From positions 124,001 through 188,000 of the forward strand of contig CM070605.1 of assembly GCA_036346395.1 (NCBI GenBank): a DNA stretch of 64,000 nucleotides. The letters run 5' to 3'. The notes beneath the pieces were generated by a model. The model did not search any database, was not told the origin of the DNA, and was given only the letters and a program-made list of their open reading frames with translations. Shown piece by piece: positions 10,231-23,034 of this stretch (within the stretch, counting starts at the first letter, position 1; each line of letters starts with the position of its first letter). Made by a program: the position numbers and the translations under genes. The DNA is from Hsuehochloa calcarea. Its lineage: Eukaryota; Streptophyta; Magnoliopsida; Poales; Poaceae.

Positions 10231-12004
10231 AGAGGACCGAAACATGACTAGAGGGGGTGAATAGACACTTTCTAATTTTCGCCTAATCAAATTCAACACG
10301 AACTTTTCTCCATTAGCTATGAAAGCTAAGAAGATCAAGAATGCACAAAGAAGCCTTAGTCAACTGACACCCTTAAACACAATACTCAAAATGGAGATTT
10401 GATCTCACTGACCTGGCTCGACCGACCGCCAATCAAGGCTCAATAGTCAAGGCTCGACTGAGGCAATCAAGGTTCGATTCTGTGGAATCGGTCGAACCGA
10501 CCACCTGTAACCACAAGCAGTACCACCAAAACCAAAACGAAAATTGGTCCAACTTTTGATTCAACCGATGAAACTTGACCAAATTTGGAACACACCTCCC
10601 TAAGGATATCTGAACCTATTCCTAGCAACGATCGTCAGATCCATGTCAAAGAATTGATCCTTTTAGGTTCTACCAAAGGAGTGTCCAAAACCTAGCAAAA
10701 TGAAAAACTTGATCCAAATCTTGCTCGTGAGGGATTGATGATTTAGATGGTCGTGGAGTATTCCCACACATCATAGCAAGGTAAAAGAGGTCAAGAGACC
10801 AAACAAAAACAACCGGATCAAGGAAGCACCAAAATCATCAAAAGAGAGAGGAAACACATAAGACCTCATCTTAGAACAAGCATCCATTGATTGATTCAAG
10901 ATGTTGCATGTCAAAGCCACTCCCTAGGAGGACAAGAGCTCAATCCAAGAGCACACACAAATCTCCTCTCTAGAATCTAGTCTCTCCTCTCCAAACTCTA
11001 ACCCTAACTAGGGTTTTTACAAATGAAGTGCTTGGGGTTTTCCAACTCCCCTTTCTATTTATAGTGAGGCCTAGGTTTAGAGGAGTTCACTTAATGGGGC
11101 TTAAGCCCAAAACACACGACAACACACACACATTTCAGCTTGAAGAAATCACCGCTTCACCACGTAGGTTGATCGCCTCATCATGCCGGCAAGTCTCCCG
11201 TCTCAATCCCATCTGAACCTCCAAGGCACTTGCACCGACCGCCACGCTTGATCCAACTACCAACGAACCTTTCAACCATCTTGTCCATTCTACCATGCTT
11301 GAGTCACACGACCACCCGCATCCATGATCGCTCGACCTCAGCCTCCAAGCTTAGTCCCGATCCTCTCGCCGCTGACGCCGCTGACTCGCAAGCCACCGAC
11401 AAAGAATAGACAAAGAAATCGTTCGAACAAGTTCTTCACAACTTGACCCACGTTAGCTCAACCATGCAATATGCAATGAAAGCATTGAAGTCTCATGCAC
11501 TAGACACAATCGAAACACAACGCCAAGAAGGCCGATTTAACAAGTGGAACTGGTCCGACTCACAGACTGCCTGGCTTGACGATTTTCAACCGGCTCGACC
11601 GATTTTATAACGCCACGATCACTAAAATGACTTAGCCAAAATTCCATCGTGAAAACCAAACTCCGAATTTTCAATTGAATAGAACTTTGACCGAAGCTCC
11701 AAAAATATGAGACCAAGTGCAGAGACTCCCTCTGCCTATAAACTCTATTTTTGGCATAGCCCCAACTCCACCAAGGTTCCGTCGGTCGGACCAAGACATA
11801 GCCTGCCGGACCGTCGCATAGCCGGAGGATCATTTCCCACTACCGACGGACCCGGGCGAGCCGACCACGATCCGATCCACGCGATCCGATCACCGAGGTC
11901 CAAACATTTGAGCTTTTCCAAAACGCGAGATTCGCAAACCAACAACGCCATTGCCAATTGACTCATCATCCTAAGATCATGCACATATCCCCACGATATC
12001 CACA
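10231..12004 (-). repeat. 3' LTR of element X' (about 1.77 kb)
   Basis: Starts near AGAGGACCGAAAC (the terminal TG is not clean) and ends GATATCCACA at 12004, followed by the PPT-like minus-strand CAAGGGAGAT. Resembles the C LTRs (25224, 45313). TATA (minus) at 11055-11063. Palindromic GGTC/GACC motifs near both ends are eroded. Confidence 0.78.
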
Positions 12005-13390
12005 ATCTCCCTTGATGAACACATTGGCAATCTTAGAAATGTAAGTTTGTGGTTTGAAAAGTAAAACTCTAGCTGCAAAATGCACAACTTGGTCCATAAG
12101 CAAGAGAAAGCCTAGAAATGACTAAGTCGGGTTTTAATAGCAAGTGAGATAAGGCAAAGATCACAAAAAGCTTCAATTTCAGAGAATAGCAAAAATCTCA
12201 CTTAGGTCCATATGAAAGAACAATTGTTCTATGACCTTTGATCATTGTGAGTCTTCTAGATTTACAAATAAAATCTAAAAGGCAAGAAGACCAAAAGAAC
12301 CCACTCACTATGATCACCAATATCTAGAAAATTCATTTTCCCCTATGACTCCAAGAAACTCTAAAACAACATTTTTACCAATCTTCTCCCCTTTGACAAT
12401 GAATTCATCAAGGTGTGGAAGAAGATAGAGCATGAAGGAATGGATTTGTTTTTGAACTTTAGCAAAAGGAGCCATGAAGATTATCCATGAAGACAAGATA
12501 AGTATTACACCAAGCCATATTATGAGGAAGCTATGTTCAATCATGGTAAAACTCAGATGTACCAAGCTAAGACCAAAATAGCAATAATATGAGATTGAAT
12601 GAACTAATAGCATGACAAGTTACTCAAAATCATAGTTTCACTAAAGGTATCCAGAAATGAGTCAAGTCATGTCTATAAGCTATACTGAGTCAATGTAGAG
12701 CATTATGATTTCAATTAAGAAGCAAAACGTTCAAGCATTTAGCACTTTGAGCAATTTGAAGAAAAGATTAATTTTATCTTAGAATTGTGCTAGATCTCAA
12801 GCCTTGCTCATGACCATATCTCAAGCAAGAAGCTTAAAAGAGTGATCTAGGTCATCCAAAACTCCCCGAGTTCATGCCTAGTGCAATGGCAAGCCGCCTC
12901 ATGAGAAAGAATTGGTGAGATCGCTTTTTCGCATGTAAAAGCTCTTTTTCATTTGCTTGACTTAAGAATTAACAAAGCTCAAAATAAGTTCAAGACTCGC
13001 TTATCTTATATGACATGGCATGAATCATGAAGGAACACTAAAGCAAAATCGATCACAAGATCCAACAAGTCATGTTTTGATTCAATTAGCTCACGATAAT
13101 AAAGCTAGCATGGCAAAAAGCTAAACACGAAGAGCCATCAAAGAACTCTAGTAGACTAGCACAGACATGGCATGGTATAAAGTATGAAAACAAGTCATAC
13201 AAGGATAATAATCAAACTCCACAAGTTTATATTACAATGCAAGATGTTTGAATTTTAAAATGCATTATGATACAATGAATGCAAAAAGAGCAAACTCCCC
13301 TCAAATAGGCCAAGAGGACTAATAACTCCTAACTCTCCCGCAAGAAAGCAAAACGAGAAGAATCAAGAGCTTTAGTGAAAATATCCGAAC
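12005..13390 (-). other. non-coding 3' spacer of element X'
   Basis: Follows the PPT; equivalent to 27121-28420 in element C. No credible gene. It holds the cross-family motif at 12860-12935 (reverse strand: GATCTCACCAATTC, CATGAGGCGGCTTGCCATTG, GGCATGAACTCGGGGAG), ending in a PPT-like tract about 855 bp inside the true PPT. Another PPT-like tract is near 12383 (TCTCCCCTTTGACAATG). Confidence 0.7.
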
Positions 13391-15840
13391 TCGCTGCTCA
13401 GACTAACAAAGTGAAGCACAACATCACCCTTCTCAACATGGTCTCTAAGAAAATGATATCGAATGTCAATGTGCTTAGTCCTAGAATGTTGCACCGGTTT
13501 TTGGCAATGTTTATGGCGTAAGTGTTGTCACGTAAAAGAGGAACACTACCCAAAATAACCCATAGTCCTAAAGAGTAGATAAGATCCAGAGAACTGAGAG
13601 CAACTACCAAGAGCCACATAATACTGCATCTACAGGACTGTAACAAGACTGCTTTCTAGAAGACCAAGAGATAAGAGATGTGCCTAAGAAATGACAAGTG
13701 CTGTAAGTACTCTTCCTATCCACTCTACACCTCGCAAAATCAAGCATCTAAAATGCCCAATAGAGAGAGAAGAAGAAGAATACCAGAGTCCAAAGTCAAG
13801 AGTATCTTGAGGTACCAAGATGCGACGCATCGCTTGACGATGAGAAGCACGGGGAAGCTCGAAGCGAAAGCACGTATAATCGCAAATTGTATGTCCGCTT
13901 GACGAGTGAGGTAGAGGAGGAGCCTATCATACCGCGGTATTCTTCCCGATCCACTGCCTCCATCCTCATCGTGGTCCAAAGACAAGTGGTTGTGGCAATG
14001 GGAGTAGACATTGGTCTACTACTTCCCATGTCGGTTACCAAGAAGGTCCTTGTGTACTTACTTTGGTGAATGAAGGTATCTTCTTTCAGCTTGCTTGACT
14101 TGAAGACCAAGGAAGAAGGTCAATTCTCCCATCATGCTCATCTCGAACTCCCCGCTCATAGAATCAAAACTGGACACCAAAGCATGAGAGGAACCACCGA
14201 ATATGATATCATCCACATAAATCAACCAACAAGAAATCACCGCCATGCCCGAGAGTGAACAAAGTTTTATCAACCATTACCATTTTGAAATCATTTTCAA
14301 GCAAAAAACTCTTAAGCTTATCATACCAAGCTCTAGGAGCTTGCTTCAATCCATACAAAGCTTTTGAGAGTTTAAAACATGGTTTGGGAACTTATGATTT
14401 TCAAAACCAGAGGTTGCTTGACAAAGACCTCTTCTTCTATGAAACCATTTAAGAAAGCACTTTTAACATCCATTTGAAAAGCTTGAAACCCTTAGATGTT
14501 GCAAATACTAGTAAAATGCGAATAGCTTCTAATCTGCTACAGAGCAAAGGTCTCTTCAAAGTTTAAGCCTTCTACTGGAATAACCTTGAGCTACAAGTCA
14601 GCCTTATTGCTAACAACCAACCAATCCTCACTTTGCTTATTTTTAAAATCCATTTTGTCCCAATAACATGAGAATCAAGGAGGCTCAACTAAGGATCGAC
14701 TTTGTTTCTTTCAAAATTTTCAAGCTCTTCATGCATGGCATTCACCCAAGAGGCATCGATAAAGCATGTGTGATATCTCAGGTTCAAAAGGCGACAAAAA
14801 TAGAATGTGTATGAGAATCAGAGAAAAACCGAGGAGTGACTCGCTTGAAGATCCCCAATCATCCGCTGTGGATGCCGTCACCGAATGTGAAGAGGAGCTC
14901 CCGTGCGTATGGCCTCACGTCCATGAGTGTGGAGGTAGGAGTAGAGCCACCTGTGTCGCCGGTGACGATAGGAGGAGGCCGCCACCAAACCGAGTAGTAG
15001 AAGCAGCTCTCCAACCATCTCGTATGATGAGGAGGATGGATCCTCATCCCGTGAGTCATCACGACGAAGATGCTTTCTAATGTCGTGAACCCGTGTACTG
15101 TGAGCATCGTGTCTAGTACTGACTAGCCTCATCAAAAGTGACTTCGCAAGTCTCAACAATTTTGTTAGTGTCAAAATTAAATACACGATAGCCACTTAGA
15201 ATGAGCAGATATCCAAGAAATATGCAATCGTAACATCCGATTCAATTTTCTGAGGTTGCCATGTTTAAGAATGAAGCACTTGCAACTAAAAATCTTAAAA
15301 TGAGAGACTTGGGCTTATGATCAAATGTAAGCTCAAAAAAAGTCTTGCTAATCACGATCTCAAGAAAACCTATTAGAGATATAACAAGCAGAGATCGCTT
15401 CAAATTAAAACCTCTTGTGTGGAATGCTCATCTAACATGGTCCAGCCATCTCTACAAGGGTCATGTTCTTTCTTTCTACAACACCATTCTCTCTGGGAAC
15501 TCTAGGAGAATGAAACCTGTGCTCAATTCTATCGCAGGTAGAAACGAAGAATTCTTTAATTGCCCAATTGTCACTCCTAATGGCTCTCAAGGCTCCAGAA
15601 GATCAACAACAAGTCTAAGGACCAATTCTCTAGAAGCCAATGCCTTGTCCTTAGAAGGCGTAAAATAAACCCATGAATACCTTGAGTAATCATCCACAAT
15701 CAATAGTACCATTTCCCACCGATCGATCGAACTCTAAGGACCAACAAATGCCTAAGGGAGAAGCTGCCCCGTCCATCAATCATCACTAAGGTAAGAGGTG
15801 GATGAGAAGCGTAAATCATCTTACCATGTCTGTGGTGAGC
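13391..15840 (-). pseudogene. copia pol (INT, RT, RNase H), fragmented, element X'
   Basis: Reading toward lower coordinates: integrase pieces (about 15840-15160, with sequence matching the NRVFLRS/GYRVFN region of copy C), a poorly conserved linker (15160-14760), the RT N-terminus with VIPVEGL (near 14570), the catalytic YVDD codons at 14208-14219 followed by IIFGGSSHALVS, the RT C-terminus (TPIATTT, about 14000), and RNase H (13398-13646, SVPLLRDNTYAINIAKN). Every domain is recognisable, yet frames change every 100-300 bp through 1-4 bp indels. Homologous copy C at 28425-30970 shows what is missing. Not translatable. Confidence 0.82.
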
Positions 15841-15843
15841 ACA

Positions 15844-18800
15844 CAAGATCTCTAATGCCTTTTAGCCTAGGCAAACCTCTAATCAACTCCCTGCAACCGA
15901 TCTAGTCAAGTGGTCAAAGCCTATATGCCCAAGTCTACGATGCCACAAGACAAGATCATGAGAATCGGTTACAAGACATTTAGGACTAGAAGCAGAGGAG
16001 ATAATTAAATTAGCACAAAAGATCTTCTCAAACCTAGAGATATCAAAAATAAGCTCACCCGAGGAATCTAGAACTCTACATTCACCACTTTTAAACCTTA
16101 CTTCTAGACCTCATCAAGCAATGAGAACAGATAGTAGATTATACCACCTTACTTACCAAAGCGACGTCCTTAAGCATGAACTTGTTGTTGACGCAAGACA
16201 AGCTCTTTAGTCATTACTCCCCAGAGAAGCATCTCCAAAAGTAATCAATTCATTGCGGATGCACGGTGAGGGAGAGAACCATCTAGAATCTCCAACATGT
16301 GTCGAGAACATCCGAGTCAACAAGCCATATGTCCTCCTTCCTCGCACGACGGACCTAAAAGCACAAGGTAAAAACATGTGTCCAAGATCAAGTTAGTGAT
16401 AAAAGATATAGGAATCCAAGATCGAGACGCATGATCCCCGGAAGAATAGTAGAAGCAGAAGAAATGATTAGGAATACAATCATAAGTATGCACACGAGAA
16501 CCACCTAGTCCTCTCCAAACGACCTACCAAAAGATCGACATCTCTGCCTAGATGCTACCCGTGGTTTCTCCTCACGATATCCTAAACCGTAATGCTTCCT
16601 AGACCCACCAAAAGAGTCAATGAAGTTCTCTACTAACCTAGGCCTATGTAGTACTAAAAAAGTGCCGCCTGCTCTAGAGACTACAGCAGTGAAGGACCTC
16701 TAATGGTTCTCGTACGCCATCCTCTCTTTCTCTCAATCTTGGCTCCACGAAGCGGTAACTCAACCATATGGTCTGTCCTTCTTACAAAAGGTGCAATGGT
16801 ACTTGACCTTTGAGGGGTCGGCCCGATGAAGGTAATCACCTGCCTTGCTAGAAAGAGTTTGGGCAAATCACAGATCTAAAAACAACCCTAGAAGGCTTAG
16901 GGTTCTACTCAAATGCATCACCTCAACAACTCTAGCAATCTTAGGTGGATGTTTCTTGAATGCTATAGGAATTAAAACTAGACCACTATTCTTCATACTC
17001 ACCTTAGATTGGTCAAGAATCAAGTTGAGGTTCTTCCCACTAGAAACCTCTCAAGAGTCACTTTGAGGTAATTGTTCTCTTTGGCTAAGTCCTCACATGT
17101 AGTGCACTTTTTGACTTGATTGCCTCACCATGCTTACTCTCAAGAAGAGCTACTTTAACTTTCAAAGACTCACAAGACACAATAGGAATCCTAATCCTAT
17201 TCAATCGCTTCCTTAAATTTTAACTCTAAAAGGCTCTTGTATTTACCAACAATTGTTTCAACTTCAAAGATGCAAGACATAACAGTAGAGTCAATGACTT
17301 TATTAGAAGAATAGACATAGATTTTTCAATTTTAGTTTTTTTCTAGAGTTTTAAAGCTTCAATTTCGCTTGTGAGCTTTGGACAATTTTCACATGATGCG
17401 ATTTAGAGTACATAACCGCTTCTGCCATCTCTTTCATTTTAATCCTATTCTTACAATGAGAAAGTATGATTAGCATCAAATTTGTAATTCTTTCAGCGCT
17501 ATCCAATTTTAATTCAAGCAAGGCACATTAGATCAAGATAAGGGATATCATCTAAAGCAGCCTCATCAAGAGAAATAGCATTCATGCAAATGTAACTAGA
17601 CAAGAGATTCTATTTCATCCAAAGTATCTTTCAATTGATTCACAACAGAGGAATGAGTGATTCTAAGCTTATCAATTCATTAAGCAAGTTAGAGCAGAAT
17701 CACACATCATCGATTAATTGATTTGAGCCTAACAACTTGTAGGTTCAAGTTATCAATCATAATGTCCTATTTCTTAATCACTTTAGCTTGCTTGCATTTT
17801 TTTTTGTTCAGAAGAACCAAGGCACATTTTCATGAAATAACGTTATATACCTATCGGATCACCGAAAGGATCGCTGCCGTTGTAGGAGTCGATGCCGTAC
17901 GTCCTGGCCATGAAACACATGCCGATGAAGTTCTCAACCTTCTTATTGCCACGGAGTCACTCGCCGTCCCTCCATCTCTCGAGTCCACATCGCCATGTTA
18001 ACATTCTCAAGAGTGGCAAGGACCGAAAAACCTGCGATAGTTTGTATTCTTGCTCAGATCCTCGCTGAGGATGCCTTCGTGAGTCCTTCTCCTCCTGCCC
18101 CTTAGCTTGGGGCACCGGAGCAATGTGGTTTAGCTCACCACACTCAAAGCATGTGATAGGGCCACCTCTCCTTTTGTTCCTCACCTTGTTGCAAGCTCGA
18201 GAATTTGGTGGATAGGAGGGCTAAATCATCCTCGTGTAGTCTAATTGCTCATCGCCAAAGAATGCAAAGTCGCTAAAGAAAAGCCGATGAGCTTAAATCC
18301 AAAGAACGATGAACTACTCCTTAGATGTGTCGATCACTAAAGCCATCGACTGCCTTGGGGAGACGCGAGATAAAATCAATCTCATGCCTTCAACCTCGAG
18401 TATAGCTTATCCATGGTAAGATCACTCCCGACAGTTGTTGTCATTGATGTGATCTTCATTCCCGCACCTTCACATCGAGAGCACCCAAAAGTCGACGTTC
18501 TCGGACTCGAAACAAGGTCAATATCAAGATCATGAAAATCTTAGAGAACCTTCCCCAAAGCTCATCTAAAGACTCACCAGCCTTTGCTCGATCTTAGAGT
18601 ATATTTTCTTGAGTCGGGTTCGTCTCACTTCCTTGATCGTGGAGCCCTCGTGGTAATCACAGAGAGTCCACCAGATCTCATGAGCAAACCTCAAATGAGC
18701 AACACACTCAAACTCGGACGCTAAGACCTTGATCAAAAAATTTGAGCCTTACTATTGGCCTCCACATCTGGAGTGATCACATCACATCGCTAGCACGCAT

Positions 18801-18920
18801 AAGGATTTTTTACCTAAGCTAAATTATGCCTTGAGCCTCGTAGGTAGCCGCATGCGACCTTCTAGTAAGCAAAATCGACTCCACAAAAAATATGTGGTTT
18901 GGTCGAATACTTGTCACCAC
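15844..18920 (-). pseudogene. copia gag, gag extension and PR/pre-integrase, element X' (second copy of 1-3233)
   Basis: Colinear with 1-3233. It shares the same substitutions, including the TAG before protease (near 16359), the TAG ending gag, and both Trp-to-TAG sites. It is shortened by many 1-6 bp deletions. Recognisable pieces include the second knuckle (near 16790) and the first knuckle region (CFECGELNHI, near 18140). No frame stays open beyond about 90 codons. The mix of identical point mutations and dense indels indicates a recent duplicate or a poorly polished assembly copy rather than an old independent insertion. Confidence 0.8.
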
Positions 18921-18962
18921 CATGGCTCCAAAGACCGTTAAGATCTATAAGAAGAGCTAACT

Positions 18963-18974
18963 GGCTCGATACCA
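18963..18974 (-). other. primer binding site of element X' (one base short)
   Basis: Minus strand TGGTATCGAGCC, i.e. the initiator-Met PBS lacking one A. It lies two bases inside the LTR start (TGTAGGACCGG at 18977). Confidence 0.82.
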
Positions 18975-18976
18975 CT

Positions 18977-19309
18977 TGTAGGACCGGAAAGACGACTAGA
19001 GGGGATGAATAGACACTTTTTAATTTTCACTCTAATCAAATTCAACACGAACTTTTCTCCATTAGTTGTGAAATAAGAAGATCAAGAATGCATAGAGTAA
19101 GCCTTGCATCGAATCCGACACCCCTTAAACACAAGACTCAAAAATGAAGATTTGATCTCACTAGACCTGCTCGACCGATGGCTACCGGGCGGTATGACTA
19201 ACGGCCACCAAGGCTTGACTCATTAAAATCGGTCAACCGACCAAATTCGTAACTAACCGCATCACCCAAATAAAAAGAAAATTGGTCTAACTTTTGATTT
19301 TGATTCAAC
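18977..19309 (-). repeat. partial 5' LTR of X'
   Basis: Starts TGTAGGACCGG and aligns with 3290-3639 and with the start of the 10231 LTR. It stops at ATTCAACC, where the Y' LTR begins, the same breakpoint as in copy 1. Confidence 0.8.
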
Positions 19310-21053
19310 CGTTGGACCGTAAAGGCGACTAGAAGGGGGTGAATAGAGCACGCCACTTTTTCATAAATTATGAACTCAATACAATTTCACTCAAAGAGCT
19401 ATTAGAAAGCTATGAAGATCAATATACCAAGACAAAGGAAGACTAGTATTGAATCCAATTAAACCACTAAGCAATGCTACAAAAATCAAATAAGATTGCA
19501 AAGACTAAAGACGAAGGCCTCTGGACACTGACCTAATCGGCCGACCGATTGGCCGCGGTCCGACCGCTAGTCAAGTCGTGGACCGCTTCCAAATCGGTCG
19601 ACTGGTGATGACAAGCATCCGACCTACCGACTCTGCAACCGATCTGCAACAAGAAATCACCGGATGACGAAGTTGCAATTAGGTGAAACTTTTGATTCTC
19701 AACTCTAATCTTTATGAAACTTTGCACACACCTTCTATATGCTATTGAGGACCTATTCCAATCGAATATTATGATAATTTTGGAACGATCTTGAGCAATT
19801 GCCAATTGATTAACGTAAGGTCTAAAACCGCAAGAACGAAAACTTGATCCTAATGCTTGTTCGTGAGAGATTGATGATCAAGATGATGCTAGATAGATTC
19901 ACACATATCACAAAGAAGCTAATCCACGGAAAGAATCAATCACAAACTCGTGGATCAAAGGAAGCCCTAAAACACGAAATTGAAAGCAAGAACCAAAGGA
20001 GACTTATCTCAAGCAAACCTTGCATAGATTGATTTCGTGATTGATGCCGGATTACATCCACACCATCATGGATCGTGAGACAATCAAAGATCACGAAAGA
20101 CCATCAAGAGCCCTAGCCTCCACCTCAACTCCCCTAAAGACAATTAGGGTTTGAAACACAAAGAGGCGAGAGAGAGAGAGAGCACCACCATCTCCTCCTA
20201 TTTATAGTGGAGGCCTAGACTCTAGGGTTTGACTCCATTGGGCCCCCAAGGCCCACTAACAAACGGGTCACACACGCACGCCGCAAAGCGCCGCCTTTAA
20301 CCTTTAACCTAAACCGCTTCACCATGCGCCATGGATTTGCCAATAGGTCACCATTGTCCATCTTGTGTCACACTTGAGTCGTTGACTCACCCAAGATCGC
20401 CAATCGCTCGACCTCAACTCTTCGAGTCTAGTCCCGATCCTCCTCGCCGCTGACCGTCGCTGACCACCAAGCAACCCGCACAACCACGCATAAGCAAACA
20501 CGAATTCGAACAAGTTCTTCACAACTTGACCCATGTTAGTCAAAACATGCATCATGCAAATCATATGCCATGAAACCAATGACTTTGACCTAACAAATCA
20601 ACATCGCCACGGTTGGCCGACGCTCAGTAGAAACCGTTCGACTGGCCCAGATGAATGGCCGATCGGGCCTTTGGCCTTCGGACATCCTCGTGAGCGGCGG
20701 ACCGCCTTTGGGACTTAGCCAAATTCATACTCCCAAATTCAAACCTTCGAAACTTTAAACCAATAGAACTTTTACTAGAGACTCCAAAAATTATGAGACC
20801 AAGTGCATAGGATCCCTACTTGCCTACAACACCTATTTTGGCCTAGCTCGTTTTGAACACTTTAGGTCATCACGGTCCAACGCCCCACATGGCCGGCCCG
20901 ACGATTTGGGACCTGGCCGGACTGCAAGGACCCCACGACCACCCCGTCAGAATACTCGAGCTTTGTCGAAAACACGTGAAACGACAAACCGTAAACGCCA
21001 TTGCCAATTGTCACATCATCCTAAGATCCGAGCATATCCCCATGAAATCCACA
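19310..21053 (-). repeat. LTR of Y' (second copy of 3640-5440)
   Basis: Begins (C)GTTGGACCGTAAAGGCGAC and ends GAAATCCACA. It aligns end to end with the Y LTR but is 1744 bp instead of 1801, mainly through small losses in the palindrome-rich parts. TATA (minus) at 20198-20206. GA microsatellite near 20168-20182. Confidence 0.85.
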
Positions 21054-23034
21054 ATCTCCTGATGAACACATTGGCAATTATCCAAAAATGTAAGTAAGAG
21101 GTTTGAAAACGAGTTTACTCGTAGCTGCAGAAAGGCACAACTTGGTCCATAATCAATAAAAGCAATGTAAATGACCAAGTCGGGCATCGTATAATATAGG
21201 CATGTGAGACAAAAAGTAAGCATAAAACTTTGATTTTAAAAGGGTCAAAATTCTCACATAAGGTCCATATGAAAGAAGAATTGTTCAATTGACCTATGAT
21301 CATTGTGAGGATAAAAGAATGCAATTCAAGTTCATAATATACAATAAGACAATAAGAATGCAACTCAAGAACTCCCCACACTATGATCCTCAATTTTCAA
21401 ATTTTTAGTTTCTCCCTTGTACAAACTTCTCCCCAACAAAGAAATATATTCTCATTAACACATCTTCTCTTCTCATTTAACACATCTTCTCCCTTTGACA
21501 ATGGATTCATCAAGGAATCACGCCTTCCTCTCATCCGTAGATAAATAGAAAATAAAGGAAGAAGAAACAAGAGAAGCATAAAGAGGAATATGCATGAAGT
21601 GCAATGGAGTGGCTTCAATTTTTGTATTTTCAATTTTGATTACAAGAAGCTTTGGAGATTACCCAAAAGAACAAGCTAGTATCTCTAATATTGCACAAAC
21701 AAAGATATCAAGCCCGATAAATATTAGCAAGATCATGGTAAGATGATATATCAAAGCTAAGCACAAAGGCTCAAAAGTAAAGCAAAGATTTGATCAATTT
21801 AAGCAACGCTCAAATTCAAAGAAATTCATCAACAGGATCCTAAAGTGAAATTGGCCATGTCAAAATGTCAAAGTGAGATCAAAAATCTAACAAAGACCAC
21901 ATTAAGAGTCAATCAAGTCCCGTATTGAATCATTTTGCTCAATATTTTGTAAACGTTCATTTGTCAACATTTTCTCATTTGCATTGAATATTGAAGTTGA
22001 CTAATGATCTAACTTAGTGACAAGATCCTCGACTAGGAGCCATCCACAAACTCATCCTAAGCTTCACCAAAAGTTGATTAAAGGTATATCTTAGTAAAGA
22101 AGATCCTGACTAGGAGCCATCCACAAACTCTTTCTAAGCTTCTTCTACAAGCGACAAATCTTGAGGTTCATGTCATTTACAAGCAATTCCCCATGAGATC
22201 GTTCGTTCATCAAACTATCTCCAAGTTCATGTCATTTGACAAGGCCTCGTAAGAATAGTTTGGCACAATTTAAGCATAAGACAATCTTGATTTTCATTTT
22301 TCACAAGAGCAGCTTTTAGAATCTCAAGAACACAAAAGCTCAAGTAATGGTCAATTTTAGATCAAAGAGCTAACAAAGCACCTGACAGGCCAATGTCACA
22401 AGAGGAGCACTAATTGCAACTCGCTAAAACATCCACAAATTGTAATTTCTTAGTATGAGTTGTTTAAAAGATTCTAGCTCATATAGCAAAGACTTAGCTA
22501 CACATGTAAAAGCATGATAATTCTAGCAAGTCAAAGAACTAGACATGACATTGAGCAAGAATTGAAATACAACAATTCCAAAGGGTAATAGGCAGCTTCA
22601 TCAATTTTTTTAAAAAAATAAGAAGAAAAACTTATATTACAATGCATCTTTTGGATTTTTCATACCACTTGTTGTAACCACTTGTTGTATTTTTCATATG
22701 AATGCAATATGACAATGAGATGCAATTAAAAAGCCAAAACCTAAAAAGTTCAAAAGATCACTAAGTTCGTAAAAAGAACAATAAAAGATCAAAAGAACAA
22801 GGAAAGATAAGAAAAAGATCAAACTCCCCTCAAACCAACCCATAGGATAAATTCTCCTCGCTTTAAGGAGGAAAACTGGTTTGATCTAAAGGCTTGGTAA
22901 GAATATTCGCCAATTGAGCTTCTGACCTAATGAGTGCATTACAATATCACCTTTTTCAACATGATCTTTAAGGAAGTGAAACGAATATCTATGTGCTTAG
23001 TCCTAGAATGTTGCAATCGGGTTTTTAGCAATTT
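21054..23034 (-). mobile_element. Y' 3' spacer and truncated RNase H
   Basis: Colinear with 5441-7480: an eroded PPT (21054-21062), the same non-coding spacer with the direct repeat (22020-22140) and the GTTCATG motif (22160-22260), then a short RNase H end with TTAGTCCTAGAATGTTGCA on the plus strand. The match breaks at about 23034 inside the RNase H codons for AKN and switches to a gypsy-type LTR. Confidence 0.78.

Larger units (their letters stand above)
10231..19309 (-). mobile_element. Ty1/copia element X' (3' LTR to partial 5' LTR)
   Basis: Minus-strand copia element in a complete order: 3' LTR 10231-12004, PPT, 3' spacer, RNase H, RT, spacer, INT, pre-integrase/PR, gag extension, gag, PBS 18963-18974, and a 5' LTR truncated at 19309 by Y'. 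The 3' LTR and the start of the 5' LTR are recognisably the same family. The coding region is fragmented throughout by short indels. 15844 onwards repeats 1-3639 of the window. Confidence 0.85.
15844..23020 (+). repeat. large direct repeat of 1-7460
   Basis: AGATCTCTAA at 1 corresponds to 15844, and TCCTAGAATGTTGC at 7441 corresponds to 23001. The offset falls from 15843 to 15560, so the second copy has lost a net 283 bp in 7.4 kb. Gene order, truncation points and point mutations are shared. The losses are spread as short deletions and often affect CAG/CTG triplets. Confidence 0.88.

Noticed and set aside
20906..21097. Short Pro/His-rich ORFs in the Y' LTR
   Set aside because: Fall in palindrome-rich LTR sequence and are not shared by the cleaner Y LTR at 3640-5440.
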